The notes under the pieces were generated by a model that saw nothing but the letters and a program-made list of their open reading frames with translations, made no database searches and was not told the origin of the DNA. Position numbers and translations under genes: made by a program. Positions 1 through 7,562 of a stretch of 14,443 bases of DNA are shown here, piece after piece. This DNA comes from Acidimicrobiia bacterium. GTDB taxonomy: Bacteria; Actinomycetota; Acidimicrobiia; Spongiisociales; UBA5794. The stretch is from NCBI GenBank assembly GCA_029934555.1, contig JAOZMA010000022.1:1-14443 (forward strand), in the 5' to 3' direction. Within the stretch, counting starts at the first letter, position 1; each line of letters starts with the position of its first letter.

Positions 1-54
1 GGACATGTTTGAAGTCGGTGTGGGCACTCGGCGGTCGTTTGCGCGTTGCGGCCC

Positions 55-825
55 CTAGGACTGGGCCGGGTCGTCGTCGAAGATTCCGTCGATCGCTCCG
101 CCGTATCTGCGATCCCGGTCCTGGTACTCGGCGATGCACCTGACTAACTCCTGCTGATCGAAGTCCGGCCAGAGAACCGGAGTGAATACGTACTCCGAAT
201 ACGCGGCCTCCCAGAGGAGGTAGTTCGAAGTGCGCTGCTCCCCCGACGTGCGAATGACCAGATCGGGATCAGGCATCTCGGGGCAGTAGAGACGCTGAGC
301 GATCGTTCCCTCATCGACGTCGGCCGGATCTAGTGTCCCAGATGCGGCTTCCTCGGCGATTCGGCGCGCCGCCGCTGCGATCTCCGTCCGGCCGCCATAG
401 TTGAAGGCGTAGACCATGTTGAGATTGGTGTTCCCTGCGGTCTGCTCCTCAGCGATCCTCATCCGGTCGAGCACCGCTTTCGGGATACGTTCGTCCTCAT
501 GGTCGCCGATGAAGATGACCCTGACGCCGAGTTCGTCGAGCTCGTCTCGTCGCCGTTCGAGGAGGTCGACGTTGAACTCCATGAGGAACGCCACCTCATC
601 GGGGTCCCGTCCCCAGTTCTCCGTAGAGAATGTGTAGACGGTGAGCCACTCGATCCCGAGATCGAGGGCACCGTGAACGATGTCGAACAGGGCCGGTTCC
701 CCGCGAGCGTGTCCTGCCGTTCGGTGGAGTCCGCGGGCGTTCGCCCAGCGGCCGTTGCCATCCATGATGATCGCGACATGGCGCGGAATCCGCTCCGAGT
801 CCAGGAGAGCTGCCAAGTCAGACAT
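55..825 (-). CDS. uppS: Isoprenyl transferase (undecaprenyl/polyprenyl diphosphate synthase, cis-prenyltransferase)
   Basis: The product is a 256-residue cis-prenyltransferase, the usual length. It adds isopentenyl diphosphate units in cis to an allylic primer to make the polyprenyl lipid carrier for peptidoglycan and other envelope polymers, and acts at the inner face of the membrane. The family signatures are all visible: the MDGNGRW block at residues 21-27 with the catalytic, Mg-binding Asp22; FSTENW at 66-71; NYGGR at 142-146; and the C-terminal RTSGEQRTSNYLLWE block at 192-206, which binds the IPP diphosphate. The ATG at 823-825 lies inside the end of recO, with an 8-nt overlap (ATGTCTGA), so translation is probably coupled. 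The recO-uppS order matches M. tuberculosis Rv2362c-Rv2361c. Which chain length it makes cannot be read from sequence, because actinobacteria have several paralogues making C15 to C50 products. Confidence 0.96.
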   Translation of the reverse strand: MSDLAALLDSERIPRHVAIIMDGNGRWANARGLHRTAGHARGEPALFDIVHGALDLGIEWLTVYTFSTENWGRDPDEVAFLMEFNVDLLERRRDELDELGVRVIFIGDHEDERIPKAVLDRMRIAEEQTAGNTNLNMVYAFNYGGRTEIAAAARRIAEEAASGTLDPADVDEGTIAQRLYCPEMPDPDLVIRTSGEQRTSNYLLWEAAYSEYVFTPVLWPDFDQQELVRCIAEYQDRDRRYGGAIDGIFDDDPAQS

Positions 826-1537
826 CGATCAGTTCCATTGAATCGAGCTTTCGTTCAAGGTGGTACTCCATGAACCGACGCGATATCCCCATCGCCTCCC
901 CGCTCATCGCAGCATCCGGGTCGGGTAGCGCTGAGAGGTCGGCACCGGCCAGGATCGCGAGGTAGTCGATCACACCGGGCCTGAGGGCGTACGAGCCGGG
1001 CGTCCGACACCGATCGCAGAGCACGCCGCCTTCGGCGAAGCTGAACCGGGACAGGGCTTCCTTTGCCCCGCACCCGGCGCAGTGGCTGAGCGCCGGAGCG
1101 ACCCCGACGATCTCCGCAGCTTTGAGAAGGTAGGCGGTGACGAGATCGGGATGCGTACCTGAATCGTCGAGAGCACGCAGACCACGTTGGAGCAGGAGGA
1201 ACAGGCGCCGGGCCGGTTCTTCCTCCTGGGCAACGACGTCGGCGACCTCGATCATCGTCCCCGCAGCAACCACCCGGTCGAGATCCTCACGAACGGAGGG
1301 GAAAGCCTCGATGATCGAGACCTGCGTGATCATGTCGAGATTCTTCCCCTCGTAGAGCACCAGATCGACGTGTGTGAGTGTCTCGAGACGACCGCCGAAG
1401 CGGCTCTTCGTCTTCCGAACACCCTTCGCGACCGTCCGCAGCTTGCCCCGATTCGGGCTGAGAAGAATGACGACCTTGTCGGCCTCCCCGAACGAGTAAG
1501 ACCGAAGCACGATCCCCTGATCGTTGTAGAGAGCCAT
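818..1537 (-). CDS. recO: DNA repair protein RecO
   Basis: The product is a 239-residue RecO. It anneals ssDNA and, with RecR, helps load RecA onto SSB-coated gaps in the RecFOR recombination pathway. The N-terminal OB-fold region shows the typical opening with YNDQGIVLRSY at residues 4-14 and the GKLRTVAKGVRK stretch at 31-42. A four-cysteine zinc site is present: C153-x2-C156 and C174-x2-C177. I chose the ATG at 1535-1537 because RecO proteins typically begin a few residues before the GIVLR-type strand. The frame stays open upstream to a GTG at 1660 with another ATG at 1627, but that extension is largely heptad-repeat sequence. No convincing Shine-Dalgarno sequence precedes any of these starts. 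The gene is separated from era by a 135-bp repeat-bearing gap and overlaps uppS by 8 nt. Confidence 0.93.
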   Translation of the reverse strand: MALYNDQGIVLRSYSFGEADKVVILLSPNRGKLRTVAKGVRKTKSRFGGRLETLTHVDLVLYEGKNLDMITQVSIIEAFPSVREDLDRVVAAGTMIEVADVVAQEEEPARRLFLLLQRGLRALDDSGTHPDLVTAYLLKAAEIVGVAPALSHCAGCGAKEALSRFSFAEGGVLCDRCRTPGSYALRPGVIDYLAILAGADLSALPDPDAAMSGEAMGISRRFMEYHLERKLDSMELIDV

Positions 1538-1547
1538 GAGTGGGAGC

Positions 1548-1657
1548 GTACTCCGTAGTCCGTATTCCGTATCCCGTATCCGAGCCGAGAGAACACTCAG
1601 GCCGACAGAAGCGAGGCCTTGGCCCATACGGACTACGGAATACGGATTACTGACTAC
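1548..1657. repeat. Heptad repeat block A: two converging 7-bp arrays forming a long inverted repeat
   Basis: The left arm at 1548-1582 is five tandem heptads on the plus strand: GTACTCC, GTAGTCC, GTATTCC, GTATCCC, GTATCCG. The right arm at about 1626-1657 carries the same unit in opposite orientation: GGACTAC, GGAATAC, GGATTAC, TGACTAC. The stretch 1548-1579 can pair with 1626-1657. By my count 27 of 32 positions are Watson-Crick pairs, and the loop is 46 nt (1580-1625). The block fills most of the era-recO gap, so it would be transcribed if recO is read through from era. It shares its unit with the array in hemW. Confidence 0.85.
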
Positions 1658-1658
1658 C

Positions 1659-1673
1659 ACCGCCGCAGGCGGT
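1659..1673 (-). terminator. GC-rich hairpin at the era stop codon (terminator-like, no U-tract)
   Basis: The arms ACCGCC (1659-1664) and GGCGGT (1668-1673) are perfectly complementary, with a 3-nt loop, and the hairpin begins at the era stop codon. No T-run follows on the minus strand, so intrinsic termination is uncertain. It could instead pause polymerase or protect the 3' end of the era transcript. Confidence 0.35.
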
Positions 1674-2548
1674 CAGAATCCCATGCGGTTCAGGGAGTCG
1701 TCTCTTCGCTGCCAGTCCTTCTCTACCTTGACCCTGAGGTCGAGGAAGACGGGGACGCCGAAGAGACTTTCGAGTTCGACACGGGCTTCGGCTCCGACGG
1801 TCTTGATCAACTCGCCTCCTTTGCCGATAACCATGCCCTTCTGCGACTGTCGCTCGATGTAGATGGAGACAGGAATGTACAGAACACCGTTGTCCCGTTC
1901 CTCGATGTCGCCGACCACAACGGCAAGCGAGTGCGGCAGCTCTTCTCGAAGACGCGACAGATACTTCTCTCTCACGCGTTCGGCGGCGATGAGCTGATCG
2001 GGCTGGTCGCTATGCATGTGTGGGGGGAAGAAGAACGGGCCTTCGGGCATCAGCCCTTCAAGCTCACTCCGCAGCGCTTCAAGACCGTCACCCTTGAGCG
2101 CCGAAATCGGGACGTACACGGCGAAATCCCACTCCCCTGCCGTGGTAAGTTGACCAAGGACCTCATCACTCGACGCCTGATCGGTCTTGTTCACAGCCAC
2201 AACCACCGGGGCACCCGACTTCGCGAGCCGCTCGGCGATCAACCGATCACCGGGCCCGATCGGTTGGCCGGCATCGAGCAGGAACAGCACTGCGTCGGCT
2301 TCCGCGATGGACCCGTAGACGAGCTTGTTCAGTCGCTCGCCCAGGACGTTGCGGGGCTTGTGGAGACCCGGCGTGTCTACGAGCACCAGTTGGATCTCTT
2401 CGTTCGTGGCGACGCCGCGGATGGTGTTGCGGGTGGTCTGGGGCCGCGGCGACGTGATCGCCACCTTCTCCCCCACCAGCGCGTTGACCAGCGTCGATTT
2501 CCCGACGTTGGGACGACCAACGACTGATATGAATCCAGATTTCGTCAT
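1673..2548 (-). CDS. era: GTPase Era (ribosome assembly)
   Basis: The product is a 291-residue Era GTPase. It binds the 3' end of 16S rRNA and assists 30S subunit maturation in the cytoplasm, at the inner membrane in some species. The GTPase motifs are in order: P-loop GRPNVGKST at 11-19, switch I TRNTIRG at 39-45, DTPG at 58-61, NKTD at 120-123 and SALKG at 149-153. The C-terminal KH domain carries the GKGG loop at 242-245 and ends with the family-typical VKVEKDW (274-280) and NRMGF (287-291). I chose the ATG at 2546-2548 because the P-loop then lies 10 residues in and the stop of the upstream gene overlaps it as ATGA. The upstream extension of the open frame reads as Arg/Ser-rich noise. GGTGGTGA lies just ahead as a plausible ribosome binding site. 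Era sits next to ybeY, another 16S rRNA maturation factor. Confidence 0.97.
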   Translation of the reverse strand: MTKSGFISVVGRPNVGKSTLVNALVGEKVAITSPRPQTTRNTIRGVATNEEIQLVLVDTPGLHKPRNVLGERLNKLVYGSIAEADAVLFLLDAGQPIGPGDRLIAERLAKSGAPVVVAVNKTDQASSDEVLGQLTTAGEWDFAVYVPISALKGDGLEALRSELEGLMPEGPFFFPPHMHSDQPDQLIAAERVREKYLSRLREELPHSLAVVVGDIEERDNGVLYIPVSIYIERQSQKGMVIGKGGELIKTVGAEARVELESLFGVPVFLDLRVKVEKDWQRRDDSLNRMGF

Positions 2549-3708
2549 CGTTTCACCACCCTCACTCGTGCTACCCGGCGACCCTGGACATCCTCCGCGG
2601 TCAGCGTGAGATCGCCATAGTCGAACGATTCTCCAACGGTCGGGACGCGACCTGCGAGACCGAGAACGAGACCACCGACCGTGTCCCAATCCTCATCAGG
2701 GAAGTCGATGTCCAATATGCCCGACAGATCATCCACGTCGAGGCGCGCATCAACGAGATACTCGCCAGACTCGAGTGGCACGATCATGGGCTCCTCATCG
2801 TCATACTCGTCGACGATCTCACCAACGATCTCTTCGAGGAGATCCTCGATCGATACCACACCCGCCGTCCCACCGAACTCGTCAACCACGATGGCGAGGT
2901 GCTTCTGCTTGACCTGCATCTCACGGAGCAGCTCCGAGATCGCTTTCGTCTCCGGCACGAAGTACGCCTCATGGGCCAGGTCTCGGGCCGGTCTCGGCGG
3001 TGCGTCCTCGTCATAGAGGGTGAGGAGATCCCTGGCGTAGAGCAGTCCAACGATGTCGTCGACGTTCTCGCCGGTGAGCGGGATCCGCGATCGACCCGCT
3101 TCGAGAACGAGGTCAACCGCATCATCAGACGATGAAGCAGCGGGAAGGGTCACCATGTCGGTGCGTGGAACCATGACCTCACGCACGATCGTGTCGCCGA
3201 ACTCGATGATCGACGAGATGAGCTCGCGCTCATCACGATCGTCGTTGTCCTCCTCGTCCTCTTCGTCCTCTTCGTCATCGGAGACGAGATCGTTGGCCGC
3301 GTCACCAACCCGGATGGCGATCTTGAGGATCCGCGAGAAGCGGTATGCGAAGGAATGAGGACGTGACCGGCCGATGGTCCGCGGGATGAGATCGGAGAGA
3401 AGAACGATGAGCAGCGTCATGACGATGAAGGCGACACCGAGCTGCCACCCGGAGAGGATTCGCTCCATCGCCCAGCTCGCGGGGATCACGGCCAGGATGA
3501 GCAAGGTCGTGACGACCGTGCCAAGGGCGGGCTGAATCCGGTTCCGTTCCTCCAGGAGGTTGGCGACCACCTCCGCCTTTGTATTGCCCTCCCCCGCGTC
3601 GTGGAGTGCGTCTGCGCGGGGCGTCCTCACCAGCGTTGCGCCGGCGGCGCGAAGAATCGCCGTCAGCAGCACGAGTATCGCCGAGAAGATGAACGCTGCG
3701 GCGATCAC
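2545..3708 (-). CDS. CNNM/CBS-domain membrane protein (CorC/HlyC family, putative Mg2+ transport)
   Basis: The product is 387 residues. It has a short N-terminal membrane domain with hydrophobic segments near 2-20, 62-80 and 92-108, then a strongly acidic Asp/Glu run at about 144-161, a CBS pair from about 180 to 300 (REVMVPRTDM at 176-185, VVDEFGGTAGVVS at 274-286, EDLLEEIVGEI at 288-298), and a C-terminal CorC/HlyC domain from about 303 with DTVGGLVLG at 342-350. Homologues (Rv2366c in M. tuberculosis, YqhB/MpfA types in Firmicutes) are linked to Mg2+ efflux or homeostasis. The CNNM part looks divergent: the usual Gly-Glu-x-x-Pro-Lys motif is replaced by SDLIPR at 105-110. Ion transport is therefore inferred rather than shown. 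The start is GTG, overlapping the ybeY stop as GTGA, and the stop overlaps the era start as ATGA. Confidence 0.88.
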   Translation of the reverse strand: MIAAAFIFSAILVLLTAILRAAGATLVRTPRADALHDAGEGNTKAEVVANLLEERNRIQPALGTVVTTLLILAVIPASWAMERILSGWQLGVAFIVMTLLIVLLSDLIPRTIGRSRPHSFAYRFSRILKIAIRVGDAANDLVSDDEEDEEDEEDNDDRDERELISSIIEFGDTIVREVMVPRTDMVTLPAASSSDDAVDLVLEAGRSRIPLTGENVDDIVGLLYARDLLTLYDEDAPPRPARDLAHEAYFVPETKAISELLREMQVKQKHLAIVVDEFGGTAGVVSIEDLLEEIVGEIVDEYDDEEPMIVPLESGEYLVDARLDVDDLSGILDIDFPDEDWDTVGGLVLGLAGRVPTVGESFDYGDLTLTAEDVQGRRVARVRVVKR

Positions 3709-4169
3709 GATCTCACTCTGCCGATGCGAGCCAGAAGATCGGTCTCTCTAGCCTCCATCCGGACCGCTTCGTCCTCAACTTCATGGTCCCAGCCCAGGAG
3801 ATGGAGAAGGCCGTGCACCACCATCAGCGACAACTCATCTTCGAACGTCACTCCGTGGCGTTCGGCGTTGTCACGCACGACCGATGGAGCGATGAAGATG
3901 TCCCCGAGTTCGATCGGCGGACCGCCGGGAGAACGCATCGGAGGCGAGCCGGGAACGGAAGCCTCGATCGGGAACGACAGAACGTCGGTGGGACCCTGCT
4001 TCCCCATGTGCGCTTCGTTGAGAAGCGTCATCTCTGCCTCGTCGATCAGAATGAGGGATACACCGGTCTCCGATTCGAGACCCTCCTCTTCGAGCACGAG
4101 TTCGGCGAGTCGGAGCAGCTCGTCGGTGACGATCGGTTCGTCCTGCTCATCGGCGAAGAGGACGTTCAC
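3705..4169 (-). CDS. ybeY: Endoribonuclease YbeY (16S rRNA 3' maturation, zinc metalloprotein)
   Basis: The product is 154 residues, typical for YbeY. It is a single-strand endoribonuclease implicated in 16S rRNA 3'-end processing and ribosome quality control. The zinc-binding motif HGLLHLLGWDH is complete at residues 119-129 with His119, His123 and His129, and the conserved TDVLSFP block is at 61-67. The start is a GTG at 4167-4169, overlapping the stop of the upstream PgpH-like gene as GTGA. A strong Shine-Dalgarno AAGGAGG at 4174-4180 lies 4 nt upstream, within the last codons of that gene, and supports this start. A proline/glycine-rich insert (about 73-86, PGSPPMRSPGGPP) sits between the LSFP block and the HGxxH motif. 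The neighbours era and phoH fit the usual ybeY context. Confidence 0.95.
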   Translation of the reverse strand: MNVLFADEQDEPIVTDELLRLAELVLEEEGLESETGVSLILIDEAEMTLLNEAHMGKQGPTDVLSFPIEASVPGSPPMRSPGGPPIELGDIFIAPSVVRDNAERHGVTFEDELSLMVVHGLLHLLGWDHEVEDEAVRMEARETDLLARIGRVRS

Positions 4170-6532
4170 CCATCCTCCTTGTTCGGGGGTTCGTCGGCAC
4201 TCTCGCTCTCCGCGATCGCTTCGACTTCTTCGACTTTGACCGCCGTCGGCAGAGCAGGGGTGATCCCACCCTCGACGACCTTCGGACCGGGGAAACCGGG
4301 GTACGGAACACGGGCGTGGTAGTAGCCCATCAGGGCTCTCACGAGCTCGGCCTTGACCTTGGTGAGGTCCCCGAACGTCAGCTGCGACTCGTCGAGTTGT
4401 CCATCGTCGACCTTCTCGGTCACGACGCTCTCGACGACGTTCTTGAGCCCTGCGGCCGTCGGATCCTCCGTGGATGCGTACGCGCGGGCTGCCGCCTCCG
4501 TCGCGTCGGAGATCATGACGATCGCCATCTCCTTCTGCCTCGGCTTGATGCCGTGATGCCGGAATAGCTCCGGATCGACATCTGGATCGACCTCGAGGGC
4601 GCGATGGTAGAAGTAGCGCATCAGGCTCGTGCCGTGGTGCATGCGAATTCCGTCCGTGACATCCGCCGGGAGTCGATACTTCTTCGCGAGTTTCAGGCCC
4701 TCCGTGACGTGGGACCGGATGATCTGCGCGGACTCTTCCGGTGGAAGGGTGTCATGGGGATTGGAGACCCCGAACTGGTTCTCGACGAAGTACTGAGGGA
4801 GCGCCACCTTCCCGAGATCGTGGTACCAGGCAGCTGCCTGGGCCAGCAACGGATCAGCATCGATGGCACGCGCAGCCCTTCCGGCGAGCGCTCCGACGAG
4901 CATCGAGTGGTTGAACGTTCCCGGAGCCTGCTCTTCGATGAGACGCAGTGCCGGGTGGTTACGGTCGAGAAGATCGAGGAGTCCGATGGATGTTGTGATG
5001 CCGAACGCGCTCTCAAAGAAGGAGACGAGTCCGATAGCGATGAGACCCGCGATGACGGCGCCGGTGAACGCCCACACGGCGGACATGGCGATGCTGCCAT
5101 CTCCGAACACCCACTCGAGCGTTGCAGCAACGGGCGCAACGGTGATCGCCGACAGCAGCACGGCGACCCGCAACTGTCGTCTGGATGAGACCCGGGAGAC
5201 GAAGGCCACCGGCACCACCGTCGCGATTCCTGCATAGACGGTGAATGCGATATCCACCGTGGACAGGGCCGTGAATGCAGCCATCGGGATGGCGAGTACG
5301 ACGGCCGTGCGCGGATCGAACAAGATGGCGGCTAGGAACCCGATCGCTACGGCAGGAAGGAGGTAGCCGAGGGCCCCGTTGTCCGTGGCGATGATCGCAG
5401 GGAGGCGGGACATCAGAGCAGCCATCACCAACAGGATCCCGAGAAGCGCCATGTGTCGTGGTTGCGACCACTGTGCCGGAGCGATCCGCCACAGGAAGAA
5501 TGCCGCCAGCAAAACGGCGAGGATTCCGAAGAGCGCCATCGCCAGGCGAGATGTTTCTCCAGTGACCTCCGGCTCGTAGAGCCCGAGCTGCTGAATCGCC
5601 TGCAGCTGGATGTTGGTGATCGGTTCTCCTTCTTCGACGATCGTGTCGAAGGCCCGGTACGTGACCGTCACCGGCTCAACAGCATCGGCCGCAGCCTCGC
5701 GTTGTGTCGCCGTCGCCGGGTCGTCGACACGAAGGTTCGCCTGAAGGCTGAATCCGACGACCTGAGCGATCGCCTCGCGAGCCATGGACTGCTCATCTCT
5801 GGGAAGGCCCGATACGAAGATCGGCGGACGATCGATCGGATTGATGTAGAGATCCTGCCGTTCGGAGAGCTCGGTCGGCTTGATACCACGCTCGAGTTCC
5901 TCACTCACGAGGTCGAGGGTCTCCTTCTCGACCTCGGGGAACGCAGCGTCCTCACCATCCGCGACACGATCGAGATCGTTGTTGTAGAGCTCCACCATCG
6001 ACGGGATCGGCAAGCTCAGCTTGGCGTGACTGGTGTTCAGGAGAACGATCTGCTCTTTGATCGATCGCCTGGGAAGCGTGGTCGTCGTCGTGGTTGGAGG
6101 CAGCGTCGTCGTGGTCGAGGTAGAGGTCGTCGTGTCACCGGGTTCGGTCGAAGTCGTCGTGTCTTGGATGGTTGTCGACGTCGTCGTGGTCTCATCGGGG
6201 ATCAGCGACTCGTCGATGGCGCCTTCGGCCAGGTCATCGAAGAACGAGTTGACCTCACGGATCACCGCGAGCGTTGCTTCGTTGTCGTTCGTGTAGACGG
6301 TCTCGACGGAGTTCGCTGCGGCGACCCGCGCCGCATCCGTCGCCTCATCGTCGACGATCGGATCGGTCGACCGTGTGGCGATGAACGTCTCCGGCGATGG
6401 TTGCCCGACGGCGAGATCTCCGAGCGGCGCATCGCCACCGGTATCCGTACCGACCACGAGGACGAGCGACACCAGCAGCATGGTGAGAGCCAGGATCCCG
6501 GCGTTGATCAGAGCGGTTCGGTCGAAACTCAC
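4166..6532 (-). CDS. PgpH-type 7TM-HD family phosphohydrolase (probable c-di-AMP phosphodiesterase)
   Basis: The product is 788 residues. In order it has an N-terminal membrane anchor (about 8-28), an extracytoplasmic 7TMR-HDED-like region (about 35-320) interrupted by a Thr-rich low-complexity stretch at 115-153, a multi-span membrane block (about 329-506), and a cytoplasmic HD domain (about 538-740). Metal-ligand candidates are His542 (GTFNHS), His571-Asp572 (YHDLGK), His608, His632/633 (MHHGTS) and Asp676 (ISDATEA). The ENQ at 584-586 and NPHD at 591-594 also fit the family. In Listeria and Bacillus, PgpH of this architecture hydrolyses c-di-AMP to pApA. That activity here is an inference from domain order and motifs. 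The position between phoH and ybeY matches Bacillus yqfF. The start is a GTG at 6530-6532 overlapping the phoH stop as GTGA, and its own stop overlaps the ybeY start the same way. The C-terminal tail (about 765-788) is acidic and probably disordered. Confidence 0.9.
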   Translation of the reverse strand: MSFDRTALINAGILALTMLLVSLVLVVGTDTGGDAPLGDLAVGQPSPETFIATRSTDPIVDDEATDAARVAAANSVETVYTNDNEATLAVIREVNSFFDDLAEGAIDESLIPDETTTTSTTIQDTTTSTEPGDTTTSTSTTTTLPPTTTTTTLPRRSIKEQIVLLNTSHAKLSLPIPSMVELYNNDLDRVADGEDAAFPEVEKETLDLVSEELERGIKPTELSERQDLYINPIDRPPIFVSGLPRDEQSMAREAIAQVVGFSLQANLRVDDPATATQREAAADAVEPVTVTYRAFDTIVEEGEPITNIQLQAIQQLGLYEPEVTGETSRLAMALFGILAVLLAAFFLWRIAPAQWSQPRHMALLGILLVMAALMSRLPAIIATDNGALGYLLPAVAIGFLAAILFDPRTAVVLAIPMAAFTALSTVDIAFTVYAGIATVVPVAFVSRVSSRRQLRVAVLLSAITVAPVAATLEWVFGDGSIAMSAVWAFTGAVIAGLIAIGLVSFFESAFGITTSIGLLDLLDRNHPALRLIEEQAPGTFNHSMLVGALAGRAARAIDADPLLAQAAAWYHDLGKVALPQYFVENQFGVSNPHDTLPPEESAQIIRSHVTEGLKLAKKYRLPADVTDGIRMHHGTSLMRYFYHRALEVDPDVDPELFRHHGIKPRQKEMAIVMISDATEAAARAYASTEDPTAAGLKNVVESVVTEKVDDGQLDESQLTFGDLTKVKAELVRALMGYYHARVPYPGFPGPKVVEGGITPALPTAVKVEEVEAIAESESADEPPNKEDG
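4174..4180 (-). promoter_or_regulatory. Strong ribosome binding site deciding the GTG start of ybeY
   Basis: AAGGAGG on the minus strand lies 4 nt from the GTG at 4169. It is the clearest Shine-Dalgarno in the coupled run and supports GTG over any other start, since the nearby ATG at 4173 is out of frame. Confidence 0.75.
6074..6190 (-). repeat. Low-complexity Thr-codon tract inside the PgpH-like gene
   Basis: This encodes residues 115-153 of the 7TM-HD protein, almost all Thr with some Ser and Pro, in runs of ACGACG-type codons. It lies in the extracytoplasmic region, where such linkers may be O-glycosylated in actinobacteria (inference). The opposite strand yields a spurious Val-rich open frame. 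The tract could vary in length by slippage, in units of 3 bp that keep the frame. Confidence 0.8.
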
Positions 6533-7500
6533 GATCGCTTCTCCTCGAAGCGACGGTAGGCCTCGACGATCGCAGCCACGATCCGGTGACGCACGACGTC
6601 GTCTGCGGTCAGTTCTTCGAACGCTATGCCGTCGATCCCTGACAGAATGCCGGCAACCGTCTTCAGGCCCGAACCCCGCCCTTCGGCGAGGTCGACCTGA
6701 GTGATGTCACCCGTCACAACCATCTTCGAATTGAAGCCGAGTCGGGTCAGGAACATCTTCATCTGTTCTGGAGTCGTGTTCTGTGCTTCGTCGAGCACGA
6801 CGAGCGCGTCGTTGAGCGTTCGGCCCCTCATGTAGGCGAGCGGAGCGATCTCGATGGTTCCACGCTCCATCAGGCGAGCGGTCTCTTCCGGTCCGAGCAT
6901 CTCGTACATGGCGTCGTAGAGAGGCCTCAGATACGGATCGACCTTCGCTGCAAGATCACCCGGCAGGAACCCGAGACGCTCGCCTGCCTCCACGGCAGGC
7001 CTACTCAGGATGATGCGTTTCACGGCACCCGACAGGAGCGATTCGATGGCGCACGCCATCGCGAGGTAGGTCTTGCCGGTGCCCGCCGGGCCGATCGCGA
7101 ACACGAGCGTGTTGTCCCGAATCGCATCGACGTAGCGCTTCTGTCCGTACGTCTTCGGTCTCACGTGACGCCCTCGCCCGACGGCGATCGACTCAGAGAA
7201 GATCCCGGAGGGGTTGGGCACGTCCCTCTTGACAAGGTCGATGACGCGTGCGACACGATCAGGATCGAGCTGTTGGCCCTCCTGCACGACGATCAGGAGC
7301 TCATCGAGAACGGTCCCTGCCGCCTCCGATTCGTGATCCGGGCCGGTGATGTTGATCTCGTTACCACGAGCCACGATGCGGGCTAGCGGAAACGCTTCCT
7401 CGATCCGCCGCAAGTGCGCGTCGCTCTCACCGAGCAACTCGACCATGAGGTGGTTGCTCGGCACGCGAATACAAACGTCGCTTGTGGTGGTGCTGGTCAC
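6529..7500 (-). CDS. phoH: PhoH family ATPase (PhoH-like P-loop protein)
   Basis: The product is a 323-residue PhoH-like protein with an N-terminal RNA-binding-like region (about 10-75) and a P-loop ATPase domain. Walker A is GPAGTGKT at 137-144 and Walker B is VVLDEAQN at 234-241, with the family-typical SRPAVEAGERLGFLPGD at 166-182 and VVTGDITQVDL at 261-271. PhoH homologues next to ybeY are thought to act in RNA metabolism, but the exact reaction is unsettled. The start is a GTG at 7498-7500, with GAGAGG 8 nt upstream as a plausible ribosome binding site. The stop overlaps the next gene as GTGA. It appears to head the phoH - pgpH-like - ybeY - CNNM - era transcription unit, after a 150-bp gap from bldD. 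Confidence 0.95.
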   Translation of the reverse strand: MTSTTTSDVCIRVPSNHLMVELLGESDAHLRRIEEAFPLARIVARGNEINITGPDHESEAAGTVLDELLIVVQEGQQLDPDRVARVIDLVKRDVPNPSGIFSESIAVGRGRHVRPKTYGQKRYVDAIRDNTLVFAIGPAGTGKTYLAMACAIESLLSGAVKRIILSRPAVEAGERLGFLPGDLAAKVDPYLRPLYDAMYEMLGPEETARLMERGTIEIAPLAYMRGRTLNDALVVLDEAQNTTPEQMKMFLTRLGFNSKMVVTGDITQVDLAEGRGSGLKTVAGILSGIDGIAFEELTADDVVRHRIVAAIVEAYRRFEEKRS

Positions 7501-7562
7501 AGGAGAAGCCTCTCATGAGCAGAGGACTTGGTGGTGGAAGCAATGCCCATCGGGTGATGATG

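Noticed and set aside
1..27. Possible start of a further minus-strand gene (GTG at 25-27, reading off the window edge)
   Set aside because: Only nine codons are visible, with no ribosome binding site and nothing recognisable.
1538..1660. RecO extension starting at 1660 or 1627
   Set aside because: The added residues are encoded mostly by heptad repeats and RecO normally starts close to the GIVLR strand. The frame is open, so the extension cannot be fully excluded.
2549..2689. N-terminal extension of era to 2689
   Set aside because: It overlaps the end of the CNNM gene, reads as Arg/Ser-rich noise, and Era's P-loop is correctly placed from the ATG at 2548.
6033..6296. Plus-strand Val-rich open frame
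   Set aside because: It is the antisense of the Thr-codon tract in the PgpH-like gene, with no ribosome binding site or family resemblance.
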